Assembly: GCF_000813985.1 (NCBI RefSeq)
Contig: NZ_JWLJ01000003.1
Location: 186,001 to 250,000 of the forward strand
DNA: 64,000 nucleotides
Origin: Ruegeria sp. ANG-R
GTDB lineage: Bacteria > Pseudomonadota > Alphaproteobacteria > Rhodobacterales > Rhodobacteraceae
Direction of reading: 5' to 3'
This document shows, piece by piece, positions 8,190 through 16,352 of this stretch. The first letter of the stretch is position 1. Each line of letters opens with the position of its first letter. Below the pieces are notes generated by a model. The model did no database searches. It saw only the letters and a list, made by a program, of their open reading frames with translations, and was not told where the DNA came from. The position numbers and the translations under genes are program-made.

Positions 8190-9356
8190 TCATTCCTGCC
8201 AGCGGCCACCGAAGTCTTCAGGGATCAGTAGATTATGGCGACCAAGGTTGTTTACATTTTGCTCTCCACACAACGCCATGGTTGTGTCGAGTTCCTTCTG
8301 GATTACCTCCAGCGCTGCGGTCACACCCTTCTGACCCATGGCACCCAGGCCGTAGACAAAGGCGCGGCCAATGTAAGTTCCCTTGGCGCCAAGCGCCAGA
8401 GCTTTCAGAACATCCTGACCGGAGCGGATACCGCTGTCCAGATGCACCTCGACATCGCTACCAACTGCATCCATGATCTCGGGTAGTACGCGGATTGAAC
8501 TGAGCGCGCCATCCAGTTGTCGGCCACCGTGGTTTGAAACAACGATCGCGTCTGCACCCAGTTTGGCGGCCATTTTGGCGTCTTCGGCGTCGAGAATCCC
8601 TTTCAGGATCACTTTGCCGCCCCATTGTTCCATCAGCTTTTCGACTTTCTTCCAGTCAAGGCTGGGGTCGAACTGTTCAGCAGTCCATGTTCCGAGCGAG
8701 GAAGTGTCGGTGATGGTATCGACATGGCCGACGATGTTGCCAAACTCGCGCCTTTTGGCGCCAAGCATTTCGATGCCCCACGCCCATTTCGTCATCAGGT
8801 TTGCGACGGTTTTGGCGGTGAGCTTGGGCGGAGCCGACAACCCGTTTTTCAGATCCTTGTGTCGCTGTCCGAGAATCTGCAGGTCGAGCGTAATCACCAG
8901 GGCCGAGCACTTCGCGTCCTTGGCGCGCTGGATCAGACGTCGGATGTAGTCCTCGTCCTTCATGGTATAAAGCTGAAACCAGAACGGTGCGTCGGTGTAT
9001 TCGGCGACATCTTCGATCGAATTGATCGACATGGTCGACAAGGTGAACGGCACTCCGAATTCTTCTGCAGCTTTTGCGGCTTTCATCTCACCATCTGCGT
9101 GCTGCATGCCGGTGAGGCCAACCGGCGCCAACGCGACAGGCATTGACACATTCTGCCCGATCATCTGCGACGCAGTCGAGCGCCCGGTCATATCTACGGC
9201 AACCCGCTGGCGCAGGCGGATGTCTTCGAAATCTGACGTGTTCTCGCGGAACGTTTGTTCCGTCCAACTGCCGCTTTCCGCATAGTCGAAAAACATGCGG
9301 GGAACGCGGCGTTCATAGATCCGTTTGAGGTCTTCGATGTTGGTAATGACTGGCAT
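8190..9356 (-). CDS. lldD: FMN-dependent alpha-hydroxy-acid dehydrogenase (L-lactate dehydrogenase type)
   Basis: Oxidises L-lactate or a related 2-hydroxy acid to the keto acid with FMN, usually passing electrons to the respiratory chain. The 388-residue product is a complete flavin (beta/alpha)8 barrel: MFFDYAESGSWTE at the N-terminus, LAPVGLTGM, FQLY, and the active-site block SNHGGRQLDGA with the catalytic His276 and substrate-binding Arg279. HLDSGIRSGQDV and GRAFVYGL form the FMN phosphate site. LldD is the best guess, but glycolate or mandelate oxidase-like activity cannot be excluded from sequence. Its 3' end abuts the large inverted repeat. Confidence 0.87.
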   Translation of the reverse strand: MPVITNIEDLKRIYERRVPRMFFDYAESGSWTEQTFRENTSDFEDIRLRQRVAVDMTGRSTASQMIGQNVSMPVALAPVGLTGMQHADGEMKAAKAAEEFGVPFTLSTMSINSIEDVAEYTDAPFWFQLYTMKDEDYIRRLIQRAKDAKCSALVITLDLQILGQRHKDLKNGLSAPPKLTAKTVANLMTKWAWGIEMLGAKRREFGNIVGHVDTITDTSSLGTWTAEQFDPSLDWKKVEKLMEQWGGKVILKGILDAEDAKMAAKLGADAIVVSNHGGRQLDGALSSIRVLPEIMDAVGSDVEVHLDSGIRSGQDVLKALALGAKGTYIGRAFVYGLGAMGQKGVTAALEVIQKELDTTMALCGEQNVNNLGRHNLLIPEDFGGRWQE

Positions 9357-9454
9357 AGATCAGGCTTTCGAAGGATTGGTTAAGTTTCTTTACCAATTTT
9401 CTCAACGCTGCGCAACGCCTGCGTGCTGCGGTGGGTTGCCGCGTCGCCATGATC

Positions 9455-9489
9455 AAAAAAAACCGCAGCAAAAGGGACGCTTGCTGCGG
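9455..9489 (-). terminator. Rho-independent terminator of trpA
   Basis: A perfect 9-bp stem (CCGCAGCAA 9463-9471 with TTGCTGCGG 9481-9489, 9-base loop) is followed on the minus strand by eight T residues (complement of 9455-9462). It starts about 30 bases after the trpA stop. Confidence 0.92.
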
Positions 9490-9519
9490 TGTGTTTGCAT
9501 CTGAAAAATGTAGAAACCG

Positions 9520-10311
9520 TCAGGCGGAGTGTGCGCCGTCCGCCAGAGACTTTACAAAGTCGAGCACCTCGGGCACCGGTTTTCCTGCGCCGATCTGGCT
9601 CACAATCGCGGAGCCGACGACGGCGCCGTCTGAAACGCTGGCGATATTGCGTGACTTTTCGGGCGTATTGATCCCGAACCCGACAATCACGGGCAGGTCT
9701 GTTGCGGCCTTGATCCGCGCGACCTCGGGGCCGACATCGGTTGCCTGCGCTTCGGCGACGCCGGTGATGCCTGTAATCGACACATAGTAGACAAAGCCCG
9801 ATGTATTTTGCAGGACGCGGGGCAGGCGGTTGTCATCGGTGGTCGGAGTGGCCAGCCGGATGAAGTTCAATCCGGCGGCTTGCGCAGGAAGGCAGAGCTC
9901 TTCGTCCTCTTCCGGCGGCAGGTCAACGACGATCAGCCCGTCTATTCCGGCGGCTTTGGCGTCGGTCAGAAAGTTCTCGACGCCCCGGCTATAGATGGGA
10001 TTGTAGTATCCCATGAGCACAATTGGTGTGGTGTCATCCGTTTCGCGGAAAGCGCGTGCCAGATCCAGTGTGCGCTGCAACGTCATACCGCCATCCAACG
10101 CCCTTTGACCGGCGGCCTGGATCGTGGGGCCATCCGCCATCGGGTCGGTAAAGGGCAAGCCCAGTTCGATCACGTCAACGCCTGCGCCGGGCAAACCCTT
10201 TACGACCTCGAGCGAGGTGTCATAGTCGGGGTCTCCGGCCATGACATAAGCTACAAATGCCTTTTTGCCCTGTTCCTTCAGGGCGGCGAATTTGGCGTCG
10301 ATACGGGTCAT
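9520..10311 (-). CDS. trpA: Tryptophan synthase alpha chain
   Basis: Cleaves indole-3-glycerol phosphate to indole and glyceraldehyde 3-phosphate; indole is channelled to TrpB. The 263-residue product has the catalytic Glu49 ([12 protein letters not shown]) and Asp60 (PMADGPTIQ), and phosphate-site glycines in VGFGINTPE and GSAIV. The open frame begins at 10326, but ATG 10311 ([11 protein letters not shown]) is chosen: it gives standard length and numbering and has AAGGA 6 bases upstream. It is unlinked to trpB (3.4-4.7 kb) and lies on the opposite strand, which is common in this order. It has its own strong terminator. Confidence 0.97.
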   Translation of the reverse strand: MTRIDAKFAALKEQGKKAFVAYVMAGDPDYDTSLEVVKGLPGAGVDVIELGLPFTDPMADGPTIQAAGQRALDGGMTLQRTLDLARAFRETDDTTPIVLMGYYNPIYSRGVENFLTDAKAAGIDGLIVVDLPPEEDEELCLPAQAAGLNFIRLATPTTDDNRLPRVLQNTSGFVYYVSITGITGVAEAQATDVGPEVARIKAATDLPVIVGFGINTPEKSRNIASVSDGAVVGSAIVSQIGAGKPVPEVLDFVKSLADGAHSA

Positions 10312-10390
10312 CGGAAATCCTTGCACTCGGGTTTGGACCTGATGTGCAGAAACTTTCGCTGAAAATCAATCCCGCTTGGTCGGCGCGCGC

Positions 10391-10876
10391 TCAGAACGCG
10401 TAGTGATACCGTAGGAGGAGCGCATTCACCCCGGGGTTATCTTCCTGCGTGCTGGCGTTGGACTTGTGTGTGACCGCAATGGACAGCTTGTTTCCGCTTT
10501 CCAGCGTATATCCCAGCCCCAGCAGGCTGCGAATCTGAAAACTGCCACCCAGATCATTCCGCTCGTTGGCTTCGTGATAGTAACCCGGCATGACGCTGCC
10601 TTCGACGAACCAGCGGTCGGCAAACGTATAAAGCCCGATCAGACCCGCGCCGATATGCGTGTCGCCGTCTGTGTCAACGGACAAGGCCGCGCCCCATGTG
10701 GCGCTAAATCGGGTGGCTTCGTAAAACGAGCGATGCTGATACTCGAGCGAAACAATCGCCTGATCTTCAGCTTCACTATTGGAATAATCTGCATAACCCG
10801 CGCCGAAAACAAGGGATTGGGCCTGTGCAGTTGTCGCGGCCATCAATGCGAAGGCCAGAAAAACAAGGGATTTCAT
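10391..10876 (-). CDS. PagL-like outer-membrane acyloxyacyl hydrolase family protein
   Basis: A 161-residue secreted protein: signal peptide of about 19 residues (cleavage near AQA-QS), then alternating beta-strand segments, ending with RYHYAF, a C-terminal aromatic suited to outer-membrane insertion. THKSNAS (His137, Ser139) matches the catalytic His-x-Ser-Asn motif of PagL lipid A 3-O-deacylase, and NPGVN follows at family spacing. In characterised PagL the catalytic glutamate sits 12 residues after the serine, in NPGxE; here the residue is Asn151. The protein may therefore be altered or inactive as a deacylase. Start ATG 10876 gives a clean signal peptide. It lies 79 bases upstream of trpA on the same strand. 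Confidence 0.8.
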   Translation of the reverse strand: MKSLVFLAFALMAATTAQAQSLVFGAGYADYSNSEAEDQAIVSLEYQHRSFYEATRFSATWGAALSVDTDGDTHIGAGLIGLYTFADRWFVEGSVMPGYYHEANERNDLGGSFQIRSLLGLGYTLESGNKLSIAVTHKSNASTQEDNPGVNALLLRYHYAF

Positions 10877-11077
10877 CGTACCTACTTTGTCCGTCGTTCT
10901 TTGGTGTCGGTTTTATTGCAGAATGTAGATGCAAGTTTTCAATGGGCGCAAGAACACAATGTGATGCCATTTTCGTGATGTGGCAGAATGGACTCGCGCA
11001 TGTGTTCATGCGCTACGCCTTGCGCATTGCGCCGGACCTGCCTAGAAGCGGCGCTCGAATGGTATCAGGAGGCCGTC

Positions 11078-12175
11078 ATGGGCTTTAAAATGGGAATCGT
11101 GGGTCTGCCGAACGTCGGCAAGTCGACCCTCTTCAATGCGCTGACCAAAACCGCGGCAGCTCAGGCGGCGAATTTCCCGTTTTGCACCATCGAACCCAAT
11201 GTGGGCGATGTTGCGGTACCGGATGATCGTCTGGACAAACTGGCGGCGATTGCGAGCTCGAAACAGATTATTCCAACGCGGATGACCTTCGTGGACATCG
11301 CCGGGCTGGTCAAAGGCGCCTCGAAAGGTGAGGGGCTTGGAAACCAGTTTCTGGCAAATATCCGGGAAACCGACGCGATCGCCCATGTCCTGCGCTGTTT
11401 CGAAGATGGCGATGTGACCCACGTGGATGGCCGCGTTGATCCGGTGGCTGACGCAGAGACCATCGAGACCGAGTTGATGCTGGCCGATCTGGAAAGCATC
11501 GAGAAGCGCCGTGCAAATCTGGTGCGCAAGCTCAAAGGCAACGATAAAGAGGCACAGCAGCAGGATCGATTGCTGTCTGTCGCACAGGAAATGCTAGAGA
11601 GCGGCAAGCCCGCGCGTCTGGTCGAGGTCTCGGATGAAGATGCGAAGGCATGGAAAATGCTGCAGCTGCTGACGACTAAACCGGTGCTCTATGTCTGTAA
11701 CGTGTCCGAGGAAGAGGCCGCCGAGGGGAATGAATACTCGGCCCGCGTGGCCGAGATGGCTGCGGCCCAAGGCAATGCCCATGTCATCATCAGCGCGAAG
11801 ATCGAGGAAGAGATCAGCCTGCTAGAAGACGATGAGGCACAGATGTTCCTTGAGGAAATGGGCTTGGAAGAACCCGGTCTCGACCGTCTGATCCGCGCCG
11901 GTTACGACCTGCTGAAACTGGAAACCTATTTCACCGTCGGCCCGAAAGAGGCCCGCGCCTGGACCATTCGCACCGGAACCGCCGCACCTCAAGCTGCTGG
12001 TGTGATCCATGGGGACTTCGAGAAAGGCTTCATCCGCGCCGAGACCATCGCTTATGACGACTACATCGCTGCAAACGGTGAGCAGGGGGCGAAAGAGGCA
12101 GGCAAAATGCGAGCCGAAGGAAAAGGCTACATCGTCAAGGACGGCGACGTGATGCACTTTTTGTTTAATACCTAG
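11078..12175 (+). CDS. ychF: Redox-regulated ribosome-binding ATPase YchF
   Basis: Universally conserved Obg-family P-loop protein that prefers ATP and binds ribosomes. The 365-residue product has the Walker A motif GLPNVGKST (residues 9-17), the FCTIEPN switch region, [18 protein letters not shown], a coiled coil in the middle third and the C-terminal TGS-like domain ending [11 protein letters not shown]. The frame extends back to 10988, but ATG 11078 is chosen: it gives the standard [14 protein letters not shown] start and has CAGGAGG 6 bases upstream. The identity is secure. Confidence 0.97.
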   Translation: MGFKMGIVGLPNVGKSTLFNALTKTAAAQAANFPFCTIEPNVGDVAVPDDRLDKLAAIASSKQIIPTRMTFVDIAGLVKGASKGEGLGNQFLANIRETDAIAHVLRCFEDGDVTHVDGRVDPVADAETIETELMLADLESIEKRRANLVRKLKGNDKEAQQQDRLLSVAQEMLESGKPARLVEVSDEDAKAWKMLQLLTTKPVLYVCNVSEEEAAEGNEYSARVAEMAAAQGNAHVIISAKIEEEISLLEDDEAQMFLEEMGLEEPGLDRLIRAGYDLLKLETYFTVGPKEARAWTIRTGTAAPQAAGVIHGDFEKGFIRAETIAYDDYIAANGEQGAKEAGKMRAEGKGYIVKDGDVMHFLFNT

Positions 12176-12566
12176 CCATTGACGCCTGCGGCATGGTTCT
12201 TCGCGGGCCGGAGGCAATGACTGCTTTGAGCCCATTTCGACAAATGCTGCGAACAATACCAATGTCTGCTTTCCCAAAACATTGCCAAAAACATGTCAAA
12301 ATCAAACCAAGTTTTGCCAAGGGTATGTTGCATAAGAAACTTCAAGGATATTGGCTGAGTGGCCTTGCACGGCTAAAAGGGCCGTTTTGACTTGAATTTC
12401 TGGTAAGCGATTGTTGTCTGCTGCGCAAGCAATTCTGCCATGGGTGTGCTCAACACCAATGTCGATGTTGAGACGAGTTCTCAAGCAGAAAATCATGAGG
12501 ATGCGGAAAGAACCCTTTTCTAGCGAGTCCACAAGCTGAAGCACTCTGCGCTAGGGTAGTGCGCGA
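12176..12566. other. 391-base region without a convincing gene
   Basis: This gap is visibly AT-richer than ychF. It holds a small hairpin ACGGC-7-GCCGT (12369-12385) followed by four T residues (12385-12388), which could be a weak terminator about 200 bases after ychF. Two short open frames (12193-12390 plus, 12302-12544 minus) lack a ribosome binding site and recognisable sequence, and I do not call them. I see nothing else. Confidence 0.5.
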
Positions 12567-13229
12567 CTATGCCGTTCGCTTTTTCCAACGATTTACTCCC
12601 AAAACCCCCACTAGACCAGACAAGAGGAGCAGTCCACCAGCCGGAAGGGGGACGGGTGCCACAGTTGTTACTGATAAGTTCCCAGAAGAAATAGCAGATG
12701 TAGTAAGAAATTCATTACCATCTCGAAAAACCAAGCCGCTACTAAATCCTTGGTTTATCGCGCTCAAAGCTAGAGGCAGATTAAGAGTGCTTAGGTCTGC
12801 CCGGTCAGAAATAAAGTTTGCTCCATCGAAAGTCACTGAAAGTAAACCTGATGTCGCAACACTACCAGAAAACAAAGGGTCGGTGGGATCGAACCGCGCT
12901 ATAAAGGATATAGTGTTAGCGCTCAACACCATGCGACTGTCCAAGTTTGGTGTTTCGTTAAGAGAAACAGAACTTCCATTCAATGAAAAGTTGATGTTCG
13001 GGTTGCTACTTGGCGTGACTTCGTAAGTAGCGAAAGTGCCATCGTCAGATATCGGGACGGCGCTATCATCGATTGAAAACGAAAGAGACCAGTCTGCAGG
13101 TAAACCAACGGCTGGTACCTGCACGAGTGGACCACCGCTTAAAGTTCCGGACGCAGAAAAATTTATTGTCGCAGCATTTGCGCCGAACCCTAGTAATGCA
13201 GCACAGATTGCACCAGCCAGAATTTTCAT
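12567..13229 (-). CDS. VPLPA-CTERM sorting-domain surface protein
   Basis: A 220-residue secreted protein: signal peptide (about residues 1-20, ending GANA), a Ser/Thr/Asn-rich beta-type body without recognised catalytic motifs, and a C-terminal tripartite signal VPLPAGGLLLLSGLVGVLG followed by Arg-Trp-Lys-Lys-Arg. This is the VPLPA variant of the PEP-CTERM signal processed by exosortases, common in Rhodobacterales; function of the body is unknown (possibly surface or matrix protein). ATG 13229 is chosen, since a ribosome binding site (AAAGGTAGGT) lies just upstream and the upstream ATG at 13253 has none. The gene is AT-richer than its neighbours. No exosortase is in the window. Confidence 0.85.
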   Translation of the reverse strand: MKILAGAICAALLGFGANAATINFSASGTLSGGPLVQVPAVGLPADWSLSFSIDDSAVPISDDGTFATYEVTPSSNPNINFSLNGSSVSLNETPNLDSRMVLSANTISFIARFDPTDPLFSGSVATSGLLSVTFDGANFISDRADLSTLNLPLALSAINQGFSSGLVFRDGNEFLTTSAISSGNLSVTTVAPVPLPAGGLLLLSGLVGVLGVNRWKKRTA

Positions 13230-13670
13230 GATATACCGACCTACCTTTAACATAACAACGCTTATGATCGTACACAGGACATTAAGTTTGAGTCAATCTT
13301 TTTAGGATGGCTTAACAGCTTCGAAGCGCGGAAGGTTGGACGTTTGTGCGGTGGAGTGAGTCCTCGTTACCGGATGCTGCATAGACCTTCTTCACAGCCC
13401 GGAGTGTGCCAATAACTTAACCGGTTCTGGTACCGGCGAAAACCACCGTATTTGACGGGCTCTGACTAAGAGCAGCCATTGGCGCCGCAACAGCGAAAGT
13501 CAGTTTTGTCCGCTTCTGTGACATTCAGCTAACTCCTTAGTAAACCTGCTTGCTGGCACATTGCCTTGAATGTTCGCGCTAATCGGAAAATGCTTACCAG
13601 ATCACGCGTTCCTAAGCACTGAAAACCTCGCTAGAATAGTTTTTTAGTCCGCCATCCGAGACACCCCAAA
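13230..13670. other. 441-base region without a convincing gene
   Basis: The stretch between the VPLPA-CTERM gene and the LysR gene (divergent) should hold both promoters. It is AT-richer than the window average. I see no open frame with a ribosome binding site, no tRNA and no clear repeat. TAGAATAGTTTTTT near 13632-13645, close to the LysR start, is promoter-like but unproven. Confidence 0.5.
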
Positions 13671-14552
13671 ATGATCGAAATCCGCGACCTCCAACTCCTC
13701 AGTGCACTGGCGCGGCATCGTCATTTTGCCAAGGCGGCGGAAGAATGCGGGATATCGCAGCCAGCGTTCTCGATGCGCATCCGCAATCTTGAGGACAGGC
13801 TGGGTGTCTCCATCGTTCGTCGTGCCAATCGGTTTCAGGGCCTGACCGAAGAAGGCGAGATGATTGTCCAGCGCGCGCGGCGCATACTCGATGATACAAA
13901 GGCGCTTGAACAGCAGGTGCTGGCGGCCAAAGGCGAGATCACGGGAACTCTGATTCTTGGCGTCATACCAACGGCAATTGCTTTCACAGGCAGATTGACC
14001 AAGCGCCTGCGTCAGGCTCATCCACGGATTGTGACGCGGATTGAGACCATGTCGGCCACAGCCATTCAGCACCGGCTGGACGAAGGGAGTGTCGATGCCG
14101 GAGTCACCTATGGCGACAGTATCGGAACAGATTTGCGGCAGGTTCAACCGCTTTATGATGAATCCTATGTTCTGCTCGTGCCATCACACATGACGGCTGA
14201 AACGGGTCCGATGCCCTGGGCGCGGGTGGCGGAATTCCCGCTCAGCCTGTTGGAGCCGCAAATGCAGAACAGGCGCATTCTGGATCGCATCTTTGCTGAA
14301 CAGGGTCTGCATCCCGACATCGTTGCCGAGACCAGTGGATTTACCGCATCAATGGTGATGGCAAGGGAAGGGTTGGCGGCGACAGTGGTGCCGCGTGTTC
14401 TGATTAGTGCATTGGGTGATTTGAAAGGGACCCGTGTTCTGCCCTTGGTCGATCCGGTTGTCAGCAAACCGATCTGCCTTGCGACGTTGTCGCGTGATCC
14501 TGAATTGCCCACAGTCGAGGCGCTGCGAGACGTTGTGGCGTCTTTACGATGA
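13671..14552 (+). CDS. LysR-family regulator, probably of the formate dehydrogenase operon
   Basis: A 293-residue LysR-type regulator. Residues 1-60 are the winged helix-turn-helix (FAKAAEECGISQPAFSMRIR); residues about 90-290 are the periplasmic-binding-protein-like effector domain. It starts at ATG 13671 with weak GAG-type ribosome binding. It lies 85 bases upstream of the formate dehydrogenase genes on the same strand, and the gap between them contains a T-N11-A dyad. Control of fds by a neighbouring LysR protein (FdsR) is known in other bacteria, so regulation of this operon is a reasonable inference; the ligand is unknown. Confidence 0.9.
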   Translation: MIEIRDLQLLSALARHRHFAKAAEECGISQPAFSMRIRNLEDRLGVSIVRRANRFQGLTEEGEMIVQRARRILDDTKALEQQVLAAKGEITGTLILGVIPTAIAFTGRLTKRLRQAHPRIVTRIETMSATAIQHRLDEGSVDAGVTYGDSIGTDLRQVQPLYDESYVLLVPSHMTAETGPMPWARVAEFPLSLLEPQMQNRRILDRIFAEQGLHPDIVAETSGFTASMVMAREGLAATVVPRVLISALGDLKGTRVLPLVDPVVSKPICLATLSRDPELPTVEALRDVVASLR

Positions 14553-14562
14553 TAAACTGTCG

Positions 14563-14599
14563 TTATCGTGCGATATGAATTTGCTATTTGACGATATGA
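14563..14599 (+). promoter_or_regulatory. Candidate LysR operator upstream of formate dehydrogenase
   Basis: TATCG-tg-CGATA (14564-14575) is a perfect dyad within a T-N11-A frame (14563-14575), the classic LysR box. The octamer CGATATGA occurs at 14571-14578 and again at 14592-14599, exactly 21 bases (two helical turns) apart. This arrangement fits cooperative binding by a LysR tetramer. That it is bound by the adjacent regulator is inference. Confidence 0.5.
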
Positions 14600-14637
14600 T
14601 AATCTGATGAGACACGGGGCCTCAATCGGAGGGCATC

Positions 14638-16341
14638 ATGGCACCATTAGATACCAAGCCATCAGGCGCACCCAAGGGCGTCTGGAAGTCAGGTAAAGGC
14701 AAAGGTCGGCACACGCCTAAAGGCCGTCAGTTCACGGATGAGGCGCAGGCTGAGATCGCGCGCCTTCTGGGCGACCGCCCGCGCCGCCGCGATCTGTTGA
14801 TCGAGTTTCTTCATCTGATTCAGGACGAGCACGGCCATATCAGTGCGGATCACATCGCGGCGCTGGCTGTCGAATTGCGGATAGGGCAGGCCGAGATCTA
14901 CGAGACCGCCACCTTCTATGCCCACTTCGATGTGGTGAAGGAAGATGAAACGCCCCCTCCGGCGTTGACCATTCGGGTCTGTGATTCACTGTCTTGCGAA
15001 ATGGCAGGTGCCCAGCAGTTGCAGAAGGCGCTGGAAGACGGGCTTGACCCGTCACGGGTGCGTGTCCTCCGTGCGCCTTGCATGGGCCGGTGCGATACTG
15101 CCCCGGTGCTTGAAATCGGTCACAATCATATCGACCACGCGACGCCGGAAAAGGTGCAGGCCGCGATTGCCGCGGATGACACCCACGCGCACATCCCCGA
15201 CTACGAAGCATTTGCCGCATATGCGGCAAATGGAGGCTACGCCAAGCTGAAAGAGCTGCGCGACGGTGGTGATTGGGAAAAGGTGCAGGAAGACGTCCTG
15301 TCCTCGGGCCTGCGCGGTCTTGGTGGCGCTGGCTTCCCGTCGGGCAAGAAATGGGGTTTTGTTCGTATGAACGAAGGCCCGCGTTATTTGGCCGTGAATG
15401 GCGACGAGGGCGAACCCGGTACATTCAAGGACCGCTACTATCTGGAGCGTACGCCGCATATCTTCCTCGAAGGCATGTTGATCGCGGCTTGGGCGGTTGA
15501 GGCTGAGACCTGCTTTATCTATATGCGCGACGAATATCCGGCGGTTATTGAAATCCTGACCCGCGAGATTGCCGCTCTGGAACAGGCCGGGATTGTTGAA
15601 CAGGGTTACATCGACCTGCGCCGTGGTGCCGGAGCATACATCTGCGGTGAAGAATCCGCGATGATCGAGTCGATTGAGGGCAAAAAGGGCCTGCCGCGTC
15701 ACCGTCCTCCGTTTGTGGCGCAGGTGGGTATCTTCAACCGCCCGACCTTGGTGCACAATGTCGAGACGCTCTATTGGGTGACCAAAGTGTGCCGCGAGGG
15801 GCCGGAATGTCTTAACAGCACCGAAAAGAATGGTCGTAAGGGACTGCGTAGCTATTCGGTCTCGGGCCGGGTGGCGAAGCCGGGGGTTTACCTGCTGCCG
15901 GCGGGTTCGACCATTTTGGACGTGATTGAGGCGGCCGGAGGTATGGCCGAAGGGCAGACATTCAAGGCGTACCAGCCGGGCGGTCCGTCCTCGGGTCTGT
16001 TGCCGGCGTCGATGGATGATATCCCGTTGGATTTCGACACGCTGCAACCGCATGGAACCTTTATCGGGTCCGCTGCGGTTGTGGTTCTGTCCGATCAGGA
16101 CACCGCGCGCGATGCGGCGCTGAACATGCTGCGCTTCTTCGAGGATGAAAGCTGCGGCCAGTGCACGCCCTGCCGTGCAGGCTGTGAAAAGGCGGTGAAG
16201 CTGATGCAAGCTGACAAGTGGGATCAGGACCTACTGGAAGACCTGTGTCAGGTCATGGGCGATGCCTCGATCTGTGGTCTGGGGCAGGCGGCCCCGAACC
16301 CGATCCGCCTTGTCATGAAACATTTCGCTAACGAAATCTGA
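14638..16341 (+). CDS. NAD-linked formate dehydrogenase, fused gamma-beta subunit (NuoE-NuoF type)
   Basis: Diaphorase part of a cytoplasmic, NAD+-dependent molybdenum formate dehydrogenase. The 567-residue protein fuses two subunits that are separate in Complex I and in many Fds enzymes. Residues about 30-175 are NuoE/FdsG-like with the 2Fe-2S cysteines in CDSLSC and CMGRCD. Residues about 195-560 are NuoF/FdsB-like with the FMN/NADH site GLRGLGGAGFPSGKKW, NGDEGEPGTFKDR and GAGAYICGEESA, and the 4Fe-4S cysteines CGQCTPCRAGC plus CGLG. A basic leader (residues 10-30) precedes NuoE. Start ATG 14638 has GGAGGG 4 bases upstream. It is followed after 11 bases by the catalytic subunit. Confidence 0.94.
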   Translation: MAPLDTKPSGAPKGVWKSGKGKGRHTPKGRQFTDEAQAEIARLLGDRPRRRDLLIEFLHLIQDEHGHISADHIAALAVELRIGQAEIYETATFYAHFDVVKEDETPPPALTIRVCDSLSCEMAGAQQLQKALEDGLDPSRVRVLRAPCMGRCDTAPVLEIGHNHIDHATPEKVQAAIAADDTHAHIPDYEAFAAYAANGGYAKLKELRDGGDWEKVQEDVLSSGLRGLGGAGFPSGKKWGFVRMNEGPRYLAVNGDEGEPGTFKDRYYLERTPHIFLEGMLIAAWAVEAETCFIYMRDEYPAVIEILTREIAALEQAGIVEQGYIDLRRGAGAYICGEESAMIESIEGKKGLPRHRPPFVAQVGIFNRPTLVHNVETLYWVTKVCREGPECLNSTEKNGRKGLRSYSVSGRVAKPGVYLLPAGSTILDVIEAAGGMAEGQTFKAYQPGGPSSGLLPASMDDIPLDFDTLQPHGTFIGSAAVVVLSDQDTARDAALNMLRFFEDESCGQCTPCRAGCEKAVKLMQADKWDQDLLEDLCQVMGDASICGLGQAAPNPIRLVMKHFANEI

Positions 16342-16352
16342 GGGAGACAGCC

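Noticed and set aside
7189-8334. Plus-strand frame of 381 codons across rplY and the inverted repeat
   Set aside because: It runs antisense through rplY, intergenic repeat and the end of lldD; no family resemblance.
12302-12544. Short minus-strand frame (80 codons) in the ychF downstream gap, and a plus-strand frame at 12193-12390
   Set aside because: No ribosome binding site, no hydrophobic or conserved pattern, and atypical composition; chance frames are likely.
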